A DNA stretch of 64,000 nt, from assembly GCF_022808985.1 (NCBI RefSeq), contig NZ_JAKZFT010000003.1, positions 62,001-126,000 of the forward strand, in the 5' to 3' direction. Positions 8,092-18,198 of the stretch are shown one piece after another (positions within the stretch are counted from its first letter, which is position 1; every line of letters starts with the position of its first letter). The DNA comes from Geotalea sp. SG265 (GTDB lineage Bacteria; Desulfobacterota; Desulfuromonadia; Geobacterales; Geobacteraceae). The notes beneath the pieces were generated by a model that was given only the letters and a program-made list of their open reading frames with translations, ran no database searches and was not told the DNA's origin. Position numbers and translations under genes: made by a program.

Positions 8092-8819
8092 GGCGATTCC
8101 TTTTGGTATAAGTTGCGGAACAGGGAACCGAGCTTCAACTTCCAAACCATGACCACTGCTTCGCGGACGATTTTCTTGGACATTTTCGACGACCCGGCAT
8201 GCCTGTCTATGAAGATGATAGGGACTTCCCCTACCCTGAATCCGCGTTCGACACAACGATAATTCATTTCGATCTGGAACGAATATCCATCGGACCTAAT
8301 CTTGTCAAGATCGATTTTTTCCAGGGCCTGACGGCGAAAACATTTGAATCCGCTGGTGCAATCGGAGATCCTGAGCCCCGTAATCATGCGCGTGTAGACG
8401 CTGGCAAAATAGCTGAGGATAAGCCGCCTTATGGGCCAGTTCACGACGCTTACTCCGTTCAAATAACGGGAGCCGATAACGAGATCGAAATTGGACATTG
8501 CCTGCAGAAAGCGCGGCAGTATTTCAGGATCATGGGAAAAATCCGCATCCATCTCAATGATGTAGTCCGCCCCTTGGTCCATGGCAAGGCGAAAACCCTC
8601 TCGGTATGCGGATCCAAGCCCCAGCTTCCCTTTTCGGTGAAGAACGCCGATTCTGGGATCGGATGCGGCCATCTTGTCGGCAAGGTCGCCGGTACCGTCG
8701 GGGGAGTTATCATCAACTATCAGTACGGAAATGGACTCGTCCTGAGCCAGAACCTTAGTCGTCAATTTCTCCAGATTGTCGCGTTCGTTGTAGGTGGGTA
8801 TGACTACAACAGCCTTCAC
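8064..8819 (-). CDS. Polyprenol-monophosphate mannose-type glycosyltransferase (GT2)
   Basis: The protein has 251 residues and is a GT2-family enzyme of the dolichol/polyprenol-phosphate mannosyltransferase type. It moves a sugar from a nucleotide donor onto a lipid phosphate at the cytoplasmic membrane face. Visible motifs are IPTYNERDNLEKL (nucleotide-binding start), DDNSPDGTGD and the metal-binding DADFSHDPE. The C-terminal membrane domain of longer homologs is absent, so it is the short, soluble form. The start is GTG 8819 with GGGGG nearby. It is the first gene of the cluster leading to the cytochromes. The sugar used is not predictable. Confidence 0.88.
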   Translation of the reverse strand: MKAVVVIPTYNERDNLEKLTTKVLAQDESISVLIVDDNSPDGTGDLADKMAASDPRIGVLHRKGKLGLGSAYREGFRLAMDQGADYIIEMDADFSHDPEILPRFLQAMSNFDLVIGSRYLNGVSVVNWPIRRLILSYFASVYTRMITGLRISDCTSGFKCFRRQALEKIDLDKIRSDGYSFQIEMNYRCVERGFRVGEVPIIFIDRHAGSSKMSKKIVREAVVMVWKLKLGSLFRNLYQKESPCRPNNGPS

Positions 8820-8913
8820 TGCTACCCCCTCGATTTTCCTAGACTCGAAACCATGTTCTTTTTGACAAGACTATTCCTTGGGGGAAACAGAATTGCAGTG
8901 TATGAACCTTTTA

Positions 8914-8943
8914 AAGATAAACGATTTGGAGCTTCTAAGTCAA
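8914..8943 (-). promoter_or_regulatory. Candidate sigma-70 promoter for glycosyltransferase-cytochrome operon
   Basis: On the minus strand TTGACT (8938-8943) is followed after 18 bp by TATCTT (8914-8919), about 95 bp upstream of the glycosyltransferase GTG. The match is moderate; judged by eye only. Confidence 0.35.
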
Positions 8944-8983
8944 GTGAAAGGACCGGCTGAACCGGAAAGGAGAGATAGGGACG

Positions 8984-9011
8984 AAAAAAGCCATGCACAG
9001 GCATGGCTTTT
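8984..9011 (-). terminator. Rho-independent terminator of tRNA operon
   Basis: An 11-bp stem (AAAAGCCATGC / GCATGGCTTTT) with loop ACAG is followed on the minus strand by TTTTTT. It lies 6 bp beyond the last tRNA-Asp and closes the Asp-Val-Asp transcript. Confidence 0.88.
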
Positions 9012-9016
9012 CAAGA

Positions 9017-9093
<77 letters not shown>

Positions 9094-9145
9094 ATTATTC
9101 ACTTTGTTGAACAAAAACGGGAGACGGATCTCCCGCAAAAAACGT

Positions 9146-9221
9146 TGGTGGGCGAAACAGGGATCGAACCTGTGACATCCAGCTTGTAAGGCTGGCGCTC
9201 TCCCAGCTGAGCTATTCGCCC
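9146..9221 (-). tRNA. tRNA-Val(TAC)
   Basis: This 76-nt cloverleaf has acceptor GGGCGAA/TTCGCCC, anticodon TAC, T-loop GTTCGATCC and encoded CCA. It sits between two identical tRNA-Asp genes. Confidence 0.96.
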
Positions 9222-9227
9222 TGAAAA

Positions 9228-9304
<77 letters not shown>

Positions 9305-9345
9305 AGAACCTGCCTGACTTGATATGCCGTCTTAAGCAGACACTC

Positions 9346-9375
9346 CTTATATCAAAACGGCACAAAGGGTGTCAA
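9346..9375 (-). promoter_or_regulatory. tRNA operon promoter
   Basis: TTGACA (9370-9375), 18-bp spacer, TATAAG (9346-9351) on the minus strand, placing transcription start near 9339, about 35 bp before tRNA-Asp copy 2. The -35 is consensus and the -10 is 5/6. Confidence 0.75.
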
Positions 9376-9394
9376 GACTATTTTGAAAAAAATA

Positions 9395-11824
9395 TCAATG
9401 GGAGGTAACCGATTCCGTTTGGGTTTTCATCATACCGGCAGTCTCTGCAAGGCATTCGACATTTGCAACCAGGGGGCTGGACACGAAGGCATGCAGAATG
9501 ACGTCGTCCATATGCCTAACCGGGAGTATGTCCAACCCGGCAAGCAGCTCCTTCGGCATTTCCACCAGATCTTTCTCGTTTTCCTCCGGAATCAGTACTC
9601 TTTTTATGAGACCCCGTCTGGCAGCAAGAAGTTTTTCCTTTAATCCGCCAATAGCCAGGACCCTGCCTAAGAGTGTAATCTCCCCGGTCATGGCTAGAGA
9701 ATTGCGTACCGCCTTCTTGGTCAGCGCCGAGATTATCGCCGTCGCCATGGTTATCCCGGCTGAGGGGCCATCCTTTGGAATGGCGCCTTCCGGAACATGA
9801 ATGTGTATGTCCAGGCTCTGGTAGAAATCGAGCTCCAGACCCAGCATCAAGGCGCGAGAACGGACATAGGTCATGGCAGCCTGGGCCGACTCCTGCATTA
9901 CCTCACCAAGTTTACCTGTTACGATCATTTTACCTTTGCCGGGCAGAGTGGCAACTTCGATTTTAAGCAGATCCCCCCCCACCTCGGTCCAGGCAAGGCC
10001 GGTAACAACGCCGATGCCATCGTTTTCCTCTCCCAATCCATATCTGAAGCGTGGGACTCCCAGGTAAGCCCTGACCTCGCCATCGGCAATGGATACCTTA
10101 CGCGACTTTACCACTTTACCCTTTACAAAGGCATGGGCGGTTTTTCTGCAGATAGTGGCGATTTCCCTTTCGAGATTCCTTACCCCAGCCTCCCGGGTAT
10201 AATTGCGAATTATATCCAAAATGGCCTTGTCAGTGAACTTAGCTTTCTTTTCGTCAAGACCGTGGGCAGTCAGCTGCTTTTTCACCAGATACTGCTTCGC
10301 AATAGCCAGCTTTTCCATTTCAAGATACCCCTCCAGCCGTATGACTTCCAGTCTGTCAAGGAGCGGTCTGGGAATCGAATGGAGGGAGTTCGCGGTTGTC
10401 ACGAACATCACCTTGGAAAGATCATAATCCAGGTCCAGGAAATGATCGTTAAAAGTGGCATTCTGCTCAGGATCAAGCACTTCCAGAAGGGCTGAAGCCG
10501 GATCGCCCCTGAAGTCCGCACTCATCTTATCGATCTCATCCAGCAGGAATACGGGATTGGTGGTGCCCGCTCGTTTCATGTTCTGTATAATTTTGCCGGG
10601 CATTGCACCCACATAGGTCCGTCTGTGCCCCCTGATTTCGGCCTCATCCCGCACTCCGCCCAGGGACATCTTGACGAATTTTCGTCCTGTTGCCCTGGCA
10701 ACGGATTTAACCAGAGAGGTCTTACCGACCCCCGGGGGCCCCACCAGACAAAGTATAGGTCCTTTCAAAGTAACAAGAGAAGTAACTGCCAGATATTCCA
10801 GTATTCTCTCCTTCACCTTTTCGAGCCCGAAATGATCGGCATCGAGAATGGTTTCGGCAGTGGCTAGATCAACGTTTTCAGCTGACGATTCATTCCAGGG
10901 AATGGAGATGACCCAATCTAGGTAGTTTCTGATTACCGCAGCTTCCGCAGAAGCGGGAGACATGGCCTTCAGTTTTTTCAACTCGGAAAGAGCTTTTTCC
11001 GTTGCCTCTGCCGACATTTTCCGCCCGGCAATCTTCTTTTCCAGTAGAGCCAGTTCCTGCTTAAAATCGTCCTTGTTACCCAGCTCTTTCTGAATGGCGC
11101 GCATCTGTTCATTCAGATAGTAGTCTTTCTGTGCTTTCTCCATCTGCTTCTTGACGCGGGAATGGATACGGTTCTCAATCTGCAGAATCTCGATCTCCGA
11201 CTCCATGAATACCAACAGCTTTTCCAGCCTTTTCAGCGGTGCAGACAGGTCCAGCAAATCCTGTTTGTCAGTGATCTTCAGGTTCAAGTGGGTTGCTATG
11301 GTATCTGCCAGCCGGGAAGGATCGGAAGTGCCGGCAATGCCATTGGTCACCTCGGCAGAGATGGTATTGGTGAGTTTTGCATATCTTTCGAATGAGCTGC
11401 GGACGCCCCTGACAAGGGCTTCAAGCTTGGCCGATTTTGCTGAAGATTCGGCGATATCCGCCACTTCGACTGCAAAATAGCCATCACAATTCAGATACGA
11501 CAGGATCGATCCGCGCTTTTTCCCCTCGACCAGCACTTTTACCGTGCCATCGGGAAGCTTCAGGAGTTGGATGATGTGGCAGATAGTCCCCGTCGTGAAG
11601 ATTTCGTCGGGCTTAGGGTCCTCGATCTTGGCATTCTTCTGGGTGGCAAGAAAGATGTACTTGTTGCCGTTCATTGCCGCCTCAAGTGCGTGAATGGATT
11701 TTTCCCTGCCAACAAACAGCGGCACCACCATGTGGGGAAAAATCACCATATCTCTTAACGGAAAGAGAGGGAACCGGGCCGGTTTCCCTCTCTTGATGCT
11801 GCTGGTCTTGATTTTTTCTGACAT
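9395..11824 (-). CDS. lon: ATP-dependent protease Lon
   Basis: At 809 residues this is a full-length LonA. It has the N-terminal substrate domain (from about residue 17), a coiled-coil region, the AAA+ module with Walker [14 protein letters not shown], and a C-terminal protease domain. The Ser-Lys dyad is Ser688 (PKDGPSAG) and Lys731 ([10 protein letters not shown]). It degrades misfolded and regulatory proteins in the cytoplasm. The ATG is at 11824, 18 bp after clpX, so it is the last gene of tig-clpP-clpX-lon. The tail beyond the conserved domain is about 20 residues long and Thr/Ser-rich. Confidence 0.98.
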   Translation of the reverse strand: MSEKIKTSSIKRGKPARFPLFPLRDMVIFPHMVVPLFVGREKSIHALEAAMNGNKYIFLATQKNAKIEDPKPDEIFTTGTICHIIQLLKLPDGTVKVLVEGKKRGSILSYLNCDGYFAVEVADIAESSAKSAKLEALVRGVRSSFERYAKLTNTISAEVTNGIAGTSDPSRLADTIATHLNLKITDKQDLLDLSAPLKRLEKLLVFMESEIEILQIENRIHSRVKKQMEKAQKDYYLNEQMRAIQKELGNKDDFKQELALLEKKIAGRKMSAEATEKALSELKKLKAMSPASAEAAVIRNYLDWVISIPWNESSAENVDLATAETILDADHFGLEKVKERILEYLAVTSLVTLKGPILCLVGPPGVGKTSLVKSVARATGRKFVKMSLGGVRDEAEIRGHRRTYVGAMPGKIIQNMKRAGTTNPVFLLDEIDKMSADFRGDPASALLEVLDPEQNATFNDHFLDLDYDLSKVMFVTTANSLHSIPRPLLDRLEVIRLEGYLEMEKLAIAKQYLVKKQLTAHGLDEKKAKFTDKAILDIIRNYTREAGVRNLEREIATICRKTAHAFVKGKVVKSRKVSIADGEVRAYLGVPRFRYGLGEENDGIGVVTGLAWTEVGGDLLKIEVATLPGKGKMIVTGKLGEVMQESAQAAMTYVRSRALMLGLELDFYQSLDIHIHVPEGAIPKDGPSAGITMATAIISALTKKAVRNSLAMTGEITLLGRVLAIGGLKEKLLAARRGLIKRVLIPEENEKDLVEMPKELLAGLDILPVRHMDDVILHAFVSSPLVANVECLAETAGMMKTQTESVTSH

Positions 11825-11842
11825 TGAAAAGTTTCCCGTGCT

Positions 11843-13096
11843 TCAGGCGGATTCCGCCACGTTCTCGTAAACTATGATCGGCTTTTCCTTGTTGTAGATG
11901 ACATCTTCGCTGATCACCACCTCTTTGACCATGGTCTGGGATGGGATCTCGTACATGATGTCGAGCATGGCGTTTTCCAGGATGGACCTGAGACCACGCG
12001 CACCGGTTTTCCGTTTCAATGCCTCCTTGGCGATGGCAACCAGTGAACCGTCGGTAAACTTCAGCTTCACGTGCTCCATCTCGAAGAGCTTCTGATATTG
12101 TTTTACCAAGGCATTTTTCGGCTCTTTGAGGATCTGGACCATGGCCTCTTCATCAAGTTCGGTGAGTGAAGCAAGAACAGGCAACCTGCCGACAAATTCG
12201 GGAATGAAGCCGAATTTGAGCAGATCCTCTGGGGTAACACCCACTAGCAATTCGCCAGCTTTTTTCTCGACTTTCTTTTTGACGTCTGCGCCAAAACCCA
12301 GTGTTTTCACACCAATTCGCTGCTGGATGATGTTTTCCAGGCCTGCGAAAGCCCCGCCGCAGATAAACAAGATGTTGGTCGTATCGACCTTGAGGAACTC
12401 CTGTTGGGGGTGTTTCCGCCCCCCTTTGGGAGGTACACTGGCAACGGTGCCTTCGATAATCTTCAGGAGTGCCTGCTGCACCCCCTCGCCCGACACATCC
12501 CTCGTTATGGAAGGGGAATCGGACTTCCGTGCTATCTTGTCGATTTCGTCGATGTAGATAATCCCCTTCTGTGCCCGCTCCACATCGTAATCGGCAGCCT
12601 GCAGAAGGTTGAGAATGATGTTCTCCACATCCTCACCAACGTAACCTGCCTCGGTGAGATTGGTCGCATCGGCCATGGCGAATGGAACCTTGAGGATTCT
12701 CGCCAGGGTCTGGGCCAGCAGTGTCTTCCCCGAACCGGTGGGTCCGAGAAGCAGAATATTGCTCTTCTGCATCTCCACGTCACCCGGCTTGGTCATGGCT
12801 TCGATGCGTTTATAGTGGTTATAGACCGCTACGGCCAGTACTTTCTTAGCCTGCTTCTGGCCGATCACATATTCATCAAGAACTTCTTTTATCTCCAGGG
12901 GCTTCGGCAGTTTTTTCACATCGGGTCCGGTTGCTTCTTCAAACTTGGACTCTTCGGCGATGATGTCGTTGCACAACTCAATGCATTCATCACAGATGTA
13001 GACGGTTGGGCCAGCAATCAATTTCTTTACTTCTTCCTGGCTCTTTCCGCAAAAGGAACAGATCAGATTGTCGGACCGGTCGTCTCTTCTACTCAC
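11843..13096 (-). CDS. clpX: ClpX, ATPase subunit of ClpXP protease
   Basis: The protein has 417 residues with an N-terminal C4 zinc finger (CSFC ... CDECIELC), the Walker [14 protein letters not shown], Walker [12 protein letters not shown] and the Sensor/arginine region near GARGLRSI. ClpX unfolds tagged substrates and feeds them to ClpP. The GTG start (13096) overlaps the clpP stop in GTGA and has GGGAGG upstream, so production is coupled to ClpP. The length is normal. Confidence 0.98.
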   Translation of the reverse strand: MSRRDDRSDNLICSFCGKSQEEVKKLIAGPTVYICDECIELCNDIIAEESKFEEATGPDVKKLPKPLEIKEVLDEYVIGQKQAKKVLAVAVYNHYKRIEAMTKPGDVEMQKSNILLLGPTGSGKTLLAQTLARILKVPFAMADATNLTEAGYVGEDVENIILNLLQAADYDVERAQKGIIYIDEIDKIARKSDSPSITRDVSGEGVQQALLKIIEGTVASVPPKGGRKHPQQEFLKVDTTNILFICGGAFAGLENIIQQRIGVKTLGFGADVKKKVEKKAGELLVGVTPEDLLKFGFIPEFVGRLPVLASLTELDEEAMVQILKEPKNALVKQYQKLFEMEHVKLKFTDGSLVAIAKEALKRKTGARGLRSILENAMLDIMYEIPSQTMVKEVVISEDVIYNKEKPIIVYENVAESA

Positions 13097-13692
13097 CGGG
13101 AACCTCCCGTAATGGTGTTTCTGGTAATTATGGAATCTATGATACCATACGTTTTCGCATCTTCACCAGACATAAAATAGTCCCGTTCCGTATCTGCTTC
13201 GACCTTTTCCACCGTCTGCCCGCAATGCTCGGCCAGCAGTTCGTTCAGTCTCTGCTTCATGCGCAAGATCTCCTGGGCATGAATGTGGATGTCGGTTGCC
13301 TGTCCCTGGAAGCCACCCAGCGGCTGATGGATCATTATCCGTGAATTGGCAAGGCTGAATCTCTTTCCCTTTTCGCCTCCGGAAAGAAGAAATGCCCCCA
13401 TGGAGGCGGCCTGACCGACACAGATGGTCGACACCGGCGCCTTGATGTAACGCATGGTGTCGTATATGGCCATCCCTGCAGTCACCACCCCGCCGGGGGA
13501 GTTGATGTAGAGATGAATGTCTTTATCAGGGTCCTCCGCTTCCAGAAAAAGAAGCTGGGCAATGACCAGATTCGATACGTTGTCATCTATTGCTCCACCG
13601 AGAAAGATGATCCTGTCCTTCAACAGCCGTGAATAGATGTCGTAGGACCGCTCGCCTCTCCCCGTCTGCTCAACTACAATCGGCACAAGCAT
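13093..13692 (-). CDS. clpP: ClpP proteolytic subunit
   Basis: This 199-residue serine peptidase of the ClpP family has the catalytic triad Ser97 (GQAASMGA), His122 (IHQPLGG) and Asp171. It assembles as a double heptamer capped by ClpX. ATG 13692 is preceded by GAGGAG. It lies 20 bp after tig and overlaps clpX. Confidence 0.98.
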   Translation of the reverse strand: MLVPIVVEQTGRGERSYDIYSRLLKDRIIFLGGAIDDNVSNLVIAQLLFLEAEDPDKDIHLYINSPGGVVTAGMAIYDTMRYIKAPVSTICVGQAASMGAFLLSGGEKGKRFSLANSRIMIHQPLGGFQGQATDIHIHAQEILRMKQRLNELLAEHCGQTVEKVEADTERDYFMSGEDAKTYGIIDSIITRNTITGGSR

Positions 13693-13712
13693 GTGAACTC
13701 CTCGGGCTCAGT

Positions 13713-15017
13713 TTATTTATCCAGTTCGCTGCGCTCTACTTCCGTCACCTTTGCCTTTGACAGCAAGAGCTCTATGGCCTTGTCTTCCTTCAGTTGGGCA
13801 GTCAGGTTTTCTCTTGCCTGGGCATTCTGCCGATAATAGTTGGTCACCTGCTCGGCGTTGCCATTCTGCCCGGCGATCTGCTGTATATTTTCATCTACTT
13901 CGGCATCAGTGGCCTCAATGGATTCCTTCCGGGCCACGGCATCCAGGAGAATTGAGCCTTTGACCTGCAGTTCGGCTTGGCTGCGGAACTGGGCTTTGTA
14001 GGTCTCGTCGTTGAGTCCCATCATCTCCATGGTGAGCCGCTGCGTGGCGAGCCTTCTCTTGCTGTTTTCCAGCATCAGGTTCAGCTGCCTATCCACGAGA
14101 GTGGCAGGAACCTCGATATCGTTTTTCTCGATGAGGACTTTGATCAGCCGGTCCCGGAGGTCTCCCTCAATGCGATCATTCTCCTGCTGAGTGTGGACCT
14201 CGGTAATTTTTTTCTTCAGCTCTTCGAGGGTCTCGAATTCACCGAAATCCTTGGCAAAGTCGTCATTCAGCTCAGGAAGTTCCTTTACCTTAATGTCCTT
14301 TATTTTAACGGCAAAGACCGCATCCTTGCCGGCAAGGTCTTTCTGGCCGTAACTTTCGGGGAAGGTGACTTTGAGATCCCCTTCATCACCAGCTTTCATC
14401 CCCACCATCTGGTCCTCGAAACCAGGGATGAAGCGACCCGAACCGAGTTCGAGCTGGTAATCTTCCGCAGATCCCCCCTCAAAGAGAACACCGTCGATGG
14501 AACCCTTGAAATCGAAGGTGACGAAATCGCCGGTTTTGGCTGCGGCACCGGCCTCGGCAGGTTCCAGGTGAGCCATGTTTTCCTGCATTTCGCGCAGGCG
14601 AGCAGCAATGACATCGTCATTCAGGACGAATTTTTCCTTCTTTACTGTCAGCCCTTCGTAATTCTTCACATCCACATCAGGAAAGACTTCAACGGTCGCA
14701 CTATATTTGAAGTTCTCCCCCACTTTCAACTCGTCGCTGTCAATAACCGGATAGGAAACCGGATAAATTTTCTCATCGGTCAACGCCTTGAAATAGGTGT
14801 CATTGACCAGATTTTTCAGCACGTCATCGGCCATTTTGTCGTGATAGTGCTTTTTGATTAAATCTTTGGGCACCTTACCTTTGCGGAAACCCTTGATTGA
14901 CGCATGCTTTCTGATTTCTTCGTAAACTTTGTCCACCTCTGAAGCAACACGTGTTGCAGGTATCTCAAAGTTGATCTTCTTTTTCACAGAACTTAACGAT
15001 TCGACACTGATCTGCAT
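13713..15017 (-). CDS. tig: Trigger factor chaperone
   Basis: The protein has 434 residues in three parts: an N-terminal ribosome-binding domain with the signature GFRKGKVPKDLIKKHY, a central FKBP-type prolyl isomerase domain (about 160-245) and a helical C-terminal cradle. It binds nascent chains at the ribosome exit. It is the first gene of the tig-clpP-clpX-lon operon, and a promoter is visible at 15174-15202, giving a leader of about 150 nt. Confidence 0.97.
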   Translation of the reverse strand: MQISVESLSSVKKKINFEIPATRVASEVDKVYEEIRKHASIKGFRKGKVPKDLIKKHYHDKMADDVLKNLVNDTYFKALTDEKIYPVSYPVIDSDELKVGENFKYSATVEVFPDVDVKNYEGLTVKKEKFVLNDDVIAARLREMQENMAHLEPAEAGAAAKTGDFVTFDFKGSIDGVLFEGGSAEDYQLELGSGRFIPGFEDQMVGMKAGDEGDLKVTFPESYGQKDLAGKDAVFAVKIKDIKVKELPELNDDFAKDFGEFETLEELKKKITEVHTQQENDRIEGDLRDRLIKVLIEKNDIEVPATLVDRQLNLMLENSKRRLATQRLTMEMMGLNDETYKAQFRSQAELQVKGSILLDAVARKESIEATDAEVDENIQQIAGQNGNAEQVTNYYRQNAQARENLTAQLKEDKAIELLLSKAKVTEVERSELDK

Positions 15018-15173
15018 TTTATTCCTCTCTTATGGGTAATTAACTGGCAGGATTACTGCCGCAGCCAGACATGGATAATGGTGGGAAGCACGGACAGAAG
15101 CGGACTCAGGATTGGTTAAACGACCGTTCAGTTTTATGACTGCGGCCGCTATCCGGCACCAAAAAGATTTGTA

Positions 15174-15202
15174 AAAATAACAAACAGTTCCATTGGTGTC
15201 AA
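15174..15202 (-). promoter_or_regulatory. tig: Candidate promoter for tig-clpP-clpX-lon
   Basis: On the minus strand TTGACA (15197-15202), spacer 17, TATTTT (15174-15179, 4/6). The transcription start would be near 15167. The roughly 150-nt leader to tig contains no open frame I would support. Confidence 0.5.
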
Positions 15203-15240
15203 GAAAGAAGATAGCCTCAACGGGAGCGGGCTTTCCCATG

Positions 15241-15280
15241 AAAAAGGCCCTTCACCAACCACAGGCAAAGGGCCTTTTTT
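15241..15280 (-). terminator. Terminator downstream of cydB, bidirectional form
   Basis: A 12-bp stem (AAAAAGGCCCTT / AAGGGCCTTTTT) with a 15-nt loop and a T run on both strands lies 23 bp after the cydB stop. On the minus strand it ends the cydAB transcript. Confidence 0.88.
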
Positions 15281-15303
15281 GCAGCCATCCGAAGTCATTT
15301 GGG

Positions 15304-16332
15304 TCAATATGACTGTTTATCCTCCAGTACCGACTCGACGGTCACAGGTGCGTGGAAAACGCGGTAGACCCAAATCTTGTAGGCAATGACGATTGGAAGG
15401 AAAAGAACAACCACCAGTGTCATGATCTTCAATGTATAGGGGCTGGAAGACGTATTGAAAATGGCCAGGCTGTACGCGGGATCGAGACTGGAAGGGATCA
15501 GGTTCGGGAAAAGTCCCGCCACACCGGTAGCAACGATCATGATCACCGTCACACAGGATGCGACAAAGGCCTTGTGCGGGTTCCGCCTAGTCAACTCGAT
15601 ACGGATGACGATCATGGCTGCAACCGCTGCCACCGGAATGAGGAAAAGGACAGGCGCCTTGAAATAATTGTTGTAAAGTTGGGTTGCCTGTTTGGTATAG
15701 GCAAGAAAAACAACCGCCACCGCGGCCAACGCAGGCCAGGCCCTGGCAGTCATAACACGGGCCCGTTCACTGAGCTCTCCGGTCGTTTTGATGGCCACAT
15801 ACAGTGAACCGTGTACCATGAACAGCAGCACGAAGAGCACCCCAGTCAAAAGACCATAGGGATTCAGGAGGTAAAGGAGTGATCCGTGATATCCCGTGGC
15901 ATCCATGGGGAGCCCCGCAAAGATGTTGCCGAAGGCAACGCCGAAAAGAAGTGCCAGCAGGAAACTGCTGACAGGAATGGCATAATCCCATGATCTCCTC
16001 CATAAGACACTTTCCTCCTTGCTTCTAAATTCAAAGGACACGCCACGCACGATGAGGGCGAACAACAGCAGCAAAAGAGCCGTGTAGAGATAGCTGAACA
16101 TGAGTGCGTAGGTGGTGGGAAAAGCGGCAAATGTCGCGCCCCCCGCCGTGATCAGCCAGACTTCGTTGCCGTCCCACACGGGCCCGATGGTGTTGATCAA
16201 TACCCGCCTTTCGCCGTCGCTTCTACCGAGAAATCCATGGAGCATTCCCGTCCCTATGACAAAACCGTCAAGCATGAAATAAACCGCCCAGAGCACAGCC
16301 CAAAGAACGAACCACGTTACCTGCAATTCCAT
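15304..16332 (-). CDS. cydB: Cytochrome bd oxidase subunit II
   Basis: This 342-residue integral membrane protein has about eight or nine hydrophobic helices and a family-typical start (MELQVTWFVLWAVLWAVYFMLDGF). It contains the GPVWDGNEVWLITAGGATFAAFP motif region of CydB. With CydA it forms a quinol oxidase with high oxygen affinity in the inner membrane. It follows cydA by 4 bp. No cydX-like frame is visible downstream. In an anaerobe it likely serves oxygen scavenging. Confidence 0.96.
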   Translation of the reverse strand: MELQVTWFVLWAVLWAVYFMLDGFVIGTGMLHGFLGRSDGERRVLINTIGPVWDGNEVWLITAGGATFAAFPTTYALMFSYLYTALLLLLFALIVRGVSFEFRSKEESVLWRRSWDYAIPVSSFLLALLFGVAFGNIFAGLPMDATGYHGSLLYLLNPYGLLTGVLFVLLFMVHGSLYVAIKTTGELSERARVMTARAWPALAAVAVVFLAYTKQATQLYNNYFKAPVLFLIPVAAVAAMIVIRIELTRRNPHKAFVASCVTVIMIVATGVAGLFPNLIPSSLDPAYSLAIFNTSSSPYTLKIMTLVVVLFLPIVIAYKIWVYRVFHAPVTVESVLEDKQSY

Positions 16333-16336
16333 ATGA

Positions 16337-17686
16337 TTACCTCCTCATCCTTTCTTTTGGCAGTATCGACGAAAGATCTTCATCGGGTCCTTTTCGGGCA
16401 TGTTTTGCCAGGAGATAGATATCCACTAAACCCAGGGTGCCGTACAGCAGGGTGAAGCCCAGCAAGGAGGTAAGAACCTGAGTATTGTCCAGTGCTTTGG
16501 ACACGGCCTCGGATGTTTTCAACACGCCATAGACGATCCAGGGCTGGCGCCCCACCTCGGCAACTATCCATCCCAGCTGATTGGCCAGGTATGGCAAGGG
16601 GATCACGATCATCATGACCTTCAGGAACAGGGGATATTTCTCCAGCAGGTCCCTGCGTGAGAGCAGGACAGCAATCACAGCCAGGGCAAGAAACAGGAAG
16701 CCAAGGCCAACCATGGCCCTAAAGCTAAGGAAAACAGACAGGACCGGGGGACGCTCGCTTTTTGGAAATTCCTTGAGTCCTTTGATTTCTCCATCGGGAG
16801 TATGAAAGGCGAGCATGCTCACCATGTTGGGTATGCAGATCTTTTCCACACTGTTGCACTCATGTAGTTCATCGGGCATGAGCAGCAGGTTCAGTCCGAC
16901 GCCGCGCTTCGTTTCCCAGACAGATTCCATGGCGGCGAATTTGGCAGGCTGTGTTTTCGCCACCTCCACGGCATGGAAATCACCGATGGCGGCAACAAGG
17001 AGCACCGAAACCAAGGCAAAGGGCGCGGCCATCCTGAACGACGCCTTGAAAAAGGACGACTGGTTCCCACGCAAGAGATGCCAGGCCGAAATGCCCATGA
17101 CAAAGAATGCAGCTACCGTATATCCGGAAACGATCTGGTGGCCGAATTTCAGAATGCCATATGGATTTGTCACCAGAGCGAAGAAATCGACCATCTCCGA
17201 GCGGCCGTTACGCATGACGTACCCTACCGGATGCTGCATCCAGCCGTTTGCCAACAATATCCACAGGGCGGAAAGGTTTGTCGCCAGGGCAACCATCCAG
17301 ATGGAAATGGCATGGACTCGTTTGGAGACCTTGTTCCAGCCGAATATCCAGAGGCCAATGAATACCGACTCCATAAAAAAGGCGACCGTCGCCTCGATGG
17401 CCAGGGGGGCGCCGAATATGTCGCCCACATACCGGGAATATTCGGCCCAGTTCATGCCGAACTGGAACTCCAGGGTTATCCCCGTGACGACCCCAAGGGC
17501 AAAGTTGATGAGAAATAGCTTGCCCCAAAATTTTGCCATTTTCAGATAAAGTTCTTCGCCGCTTCGCACGTACTTTGTTTCCATGTAGGCCACCATTATG
17601 GAAAGGCCCAGGGTCAAGGGAACAAAGATAAAATGGAACATGCTGGTAATGGCAAATTGCAGCCTGCTGAGTGTCAAGACATCCAT
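16337..17686 (-). CDS. cydA: Cytochrome bd oxidase subunit I
   Basis: The protein has 449 residues and carries hemes b558, b595 and d. The conserved segment WIVAEVGRQPWIVYGVLKT is present, as is the N-terminal SRLQFAITSMFHFIFVPLT with the heme-ligand His. The length points to the short Q-loop subfamily. ATG 17686 has AGGAGGG upstream. It is the first gene of cydAB, 78 bp after the Rrf2 regulator, with a GACC-N5-GGTC operator-like site in that gap. Confidence 0.97.
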   Translation of the reverse strand: MDVLTLSRLQFAITSMFHFIFVPLTLGLSIMVAYMETKYVRSGEELYLKMAKFWGKLFLINFALGVVTGITLEFQFGMNWAEYSRYVGDIFGAPLAIEATVAFFMESVFIGLWIFGWNKVSKRVHAISIWMVALATNLSALWILLANGWMQHPVGYVMRNGRSEMVDFFALVTNPYGILKFGHQIVSGYTVAAFFVMGISAWHLLRGNQSSFFKASFRMAAPFALVSVLLVAAIGDFHAVEVAKTQPAKFAAMESVWETKRGVGLNLLLMPDELHECNSVEKICIPNMVSMLAFHTPDGEIKGLKEFPKSERPPVLSVFLSFRAMVGLGFLFLALAVIAVLLSRRDLLEKYPLFLKVMMIVIPLPYLANQLGWIVAEVGRQPWIVYGVLKTSEAVSKALDNTQVLTSLLGFTLLYGTLGLVDIYLLAKHARKGPDEDLSSILPKERMRR

Positions 17687-17729
17687 CGTACACCCTCCTT
17701 TTGTTTTTACCGCCTCAAAAACCTAAAGA

Positions 17730-17742
17730 GACCTTTTTGGTC
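17730..17742. promoter_or_regulatory. Candidate Rrf2 operator upstream of cydA
   Basis: Minus-strand GACCAAAAAGGTC matches 10 of 13 positions of the core of the site in front of the Rrf2 gene itself (GACTAAACTGGTC at 18184-18196). It sits 44 bp upstream of the cydA ATG. Both resemble the GACTAAAATAGTC core bound by IscR-type Rrf2 proteins. Confidence 0.5.
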
Positions 17743-17764
17743 CCATTATTGATCAAAAAAATTT

Positions 17765-18169
17765 TTACTTGCTTGCCAATTCCTCGATGGTCACTCCATC
17801 GAGTATGCCCACCACATGGCTTTGCACCGTTTTCCAGACCGGATGAACTCTACAATGCCCGTCCCTCTCACATGACCCAGTTCCCAAAAGACAGCGGTTA
17901 GGCATGATCGGGCCTTCGACAGCCTCGACTACCTGACGAAGGGTTATGGATGAAGCGGGGCGACCTAGAATGAACCCGCCCCCCGTGCCGCGGGAAGAGT
18001 TTATCAAGCCAAGTTTGGCAAAGCTCTGGAAGATTTTGGCAAGGAAGGTCTGGGGCACCTCGGTGGCCTGGGCGATCTCGCTTATGAGCGAAACCTTCCC
18101 CGCCGGCTGCTGGGCCAGGTAAACGATACCCCGGATTGCATATTCCCCTTTGCGGGTCAGTTCCATCAT
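17765..18169 (-). CDS. Rrf2-family transcriptional regulator
   Basis: This 134-residue regulator has an Rrf2 winged helix (about residues 1-80, MELTRKGEYAIRGIVYLA) followed by a cysteine cluster Cys93-x6-Cys100-x5-Cys106. Members such as IscR and NsrR hold an Fe-S cluster at the equivalent CX5-6CX5C and use it to sense oxygen, NO or cluster status. It is encoded directly upstream of cydAB in the same direction. A strong promoter and a palindrome lie at its own start and a related palindrome precedes cydA, so it probably represses itself and cydAB under anaerobic conditions. The signal sensed is inference. Confidence 0.92.
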   Translation of the reverse strand: MMELTRKGEYAIRGIVYLAQQPAGKVSLISEIAQATEVPQTFLAKIFQSFAKLGLINSSRGTGGGFILGRPASSITLRQVVEAVEGPIMPNRCLLGTGSCERDGHCRVHPVWKTVQSHVVGILDGVTIEELASK

Positions 18170-18181
18170 AAAACAACCTTT

Positions 18182-18198
18182 AAGACCAGTTTAGTCTT
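18182..18198. promoter_or_regulatory. Candidate Rrf2 autoregulatory operator
   Basis: The inverted repeat AAGACTAAACTGGTCTT (minus strand) has 5-bp perfect outer arms and starts directly after the -10 hexamer, covering the predicted transcription start. A repressor here would block initiation. The core is close to the IscR-type consensus. Confidence 0.6.

Noticed and set aside
15119-15128. AACG-AC-CGTT palindrome in the tig leader, resembling a TetR-type half-site pair
   Set aside because: Only 10 bp and no TetR regulator nearby; such a site is expected by chance in 64 kb.
15030-15239. Minus-strand frame of 69 codons upstream of tig
   Set aside because: It covers the tig promoter and leader, has no recognisable sequence and no ribosome site.
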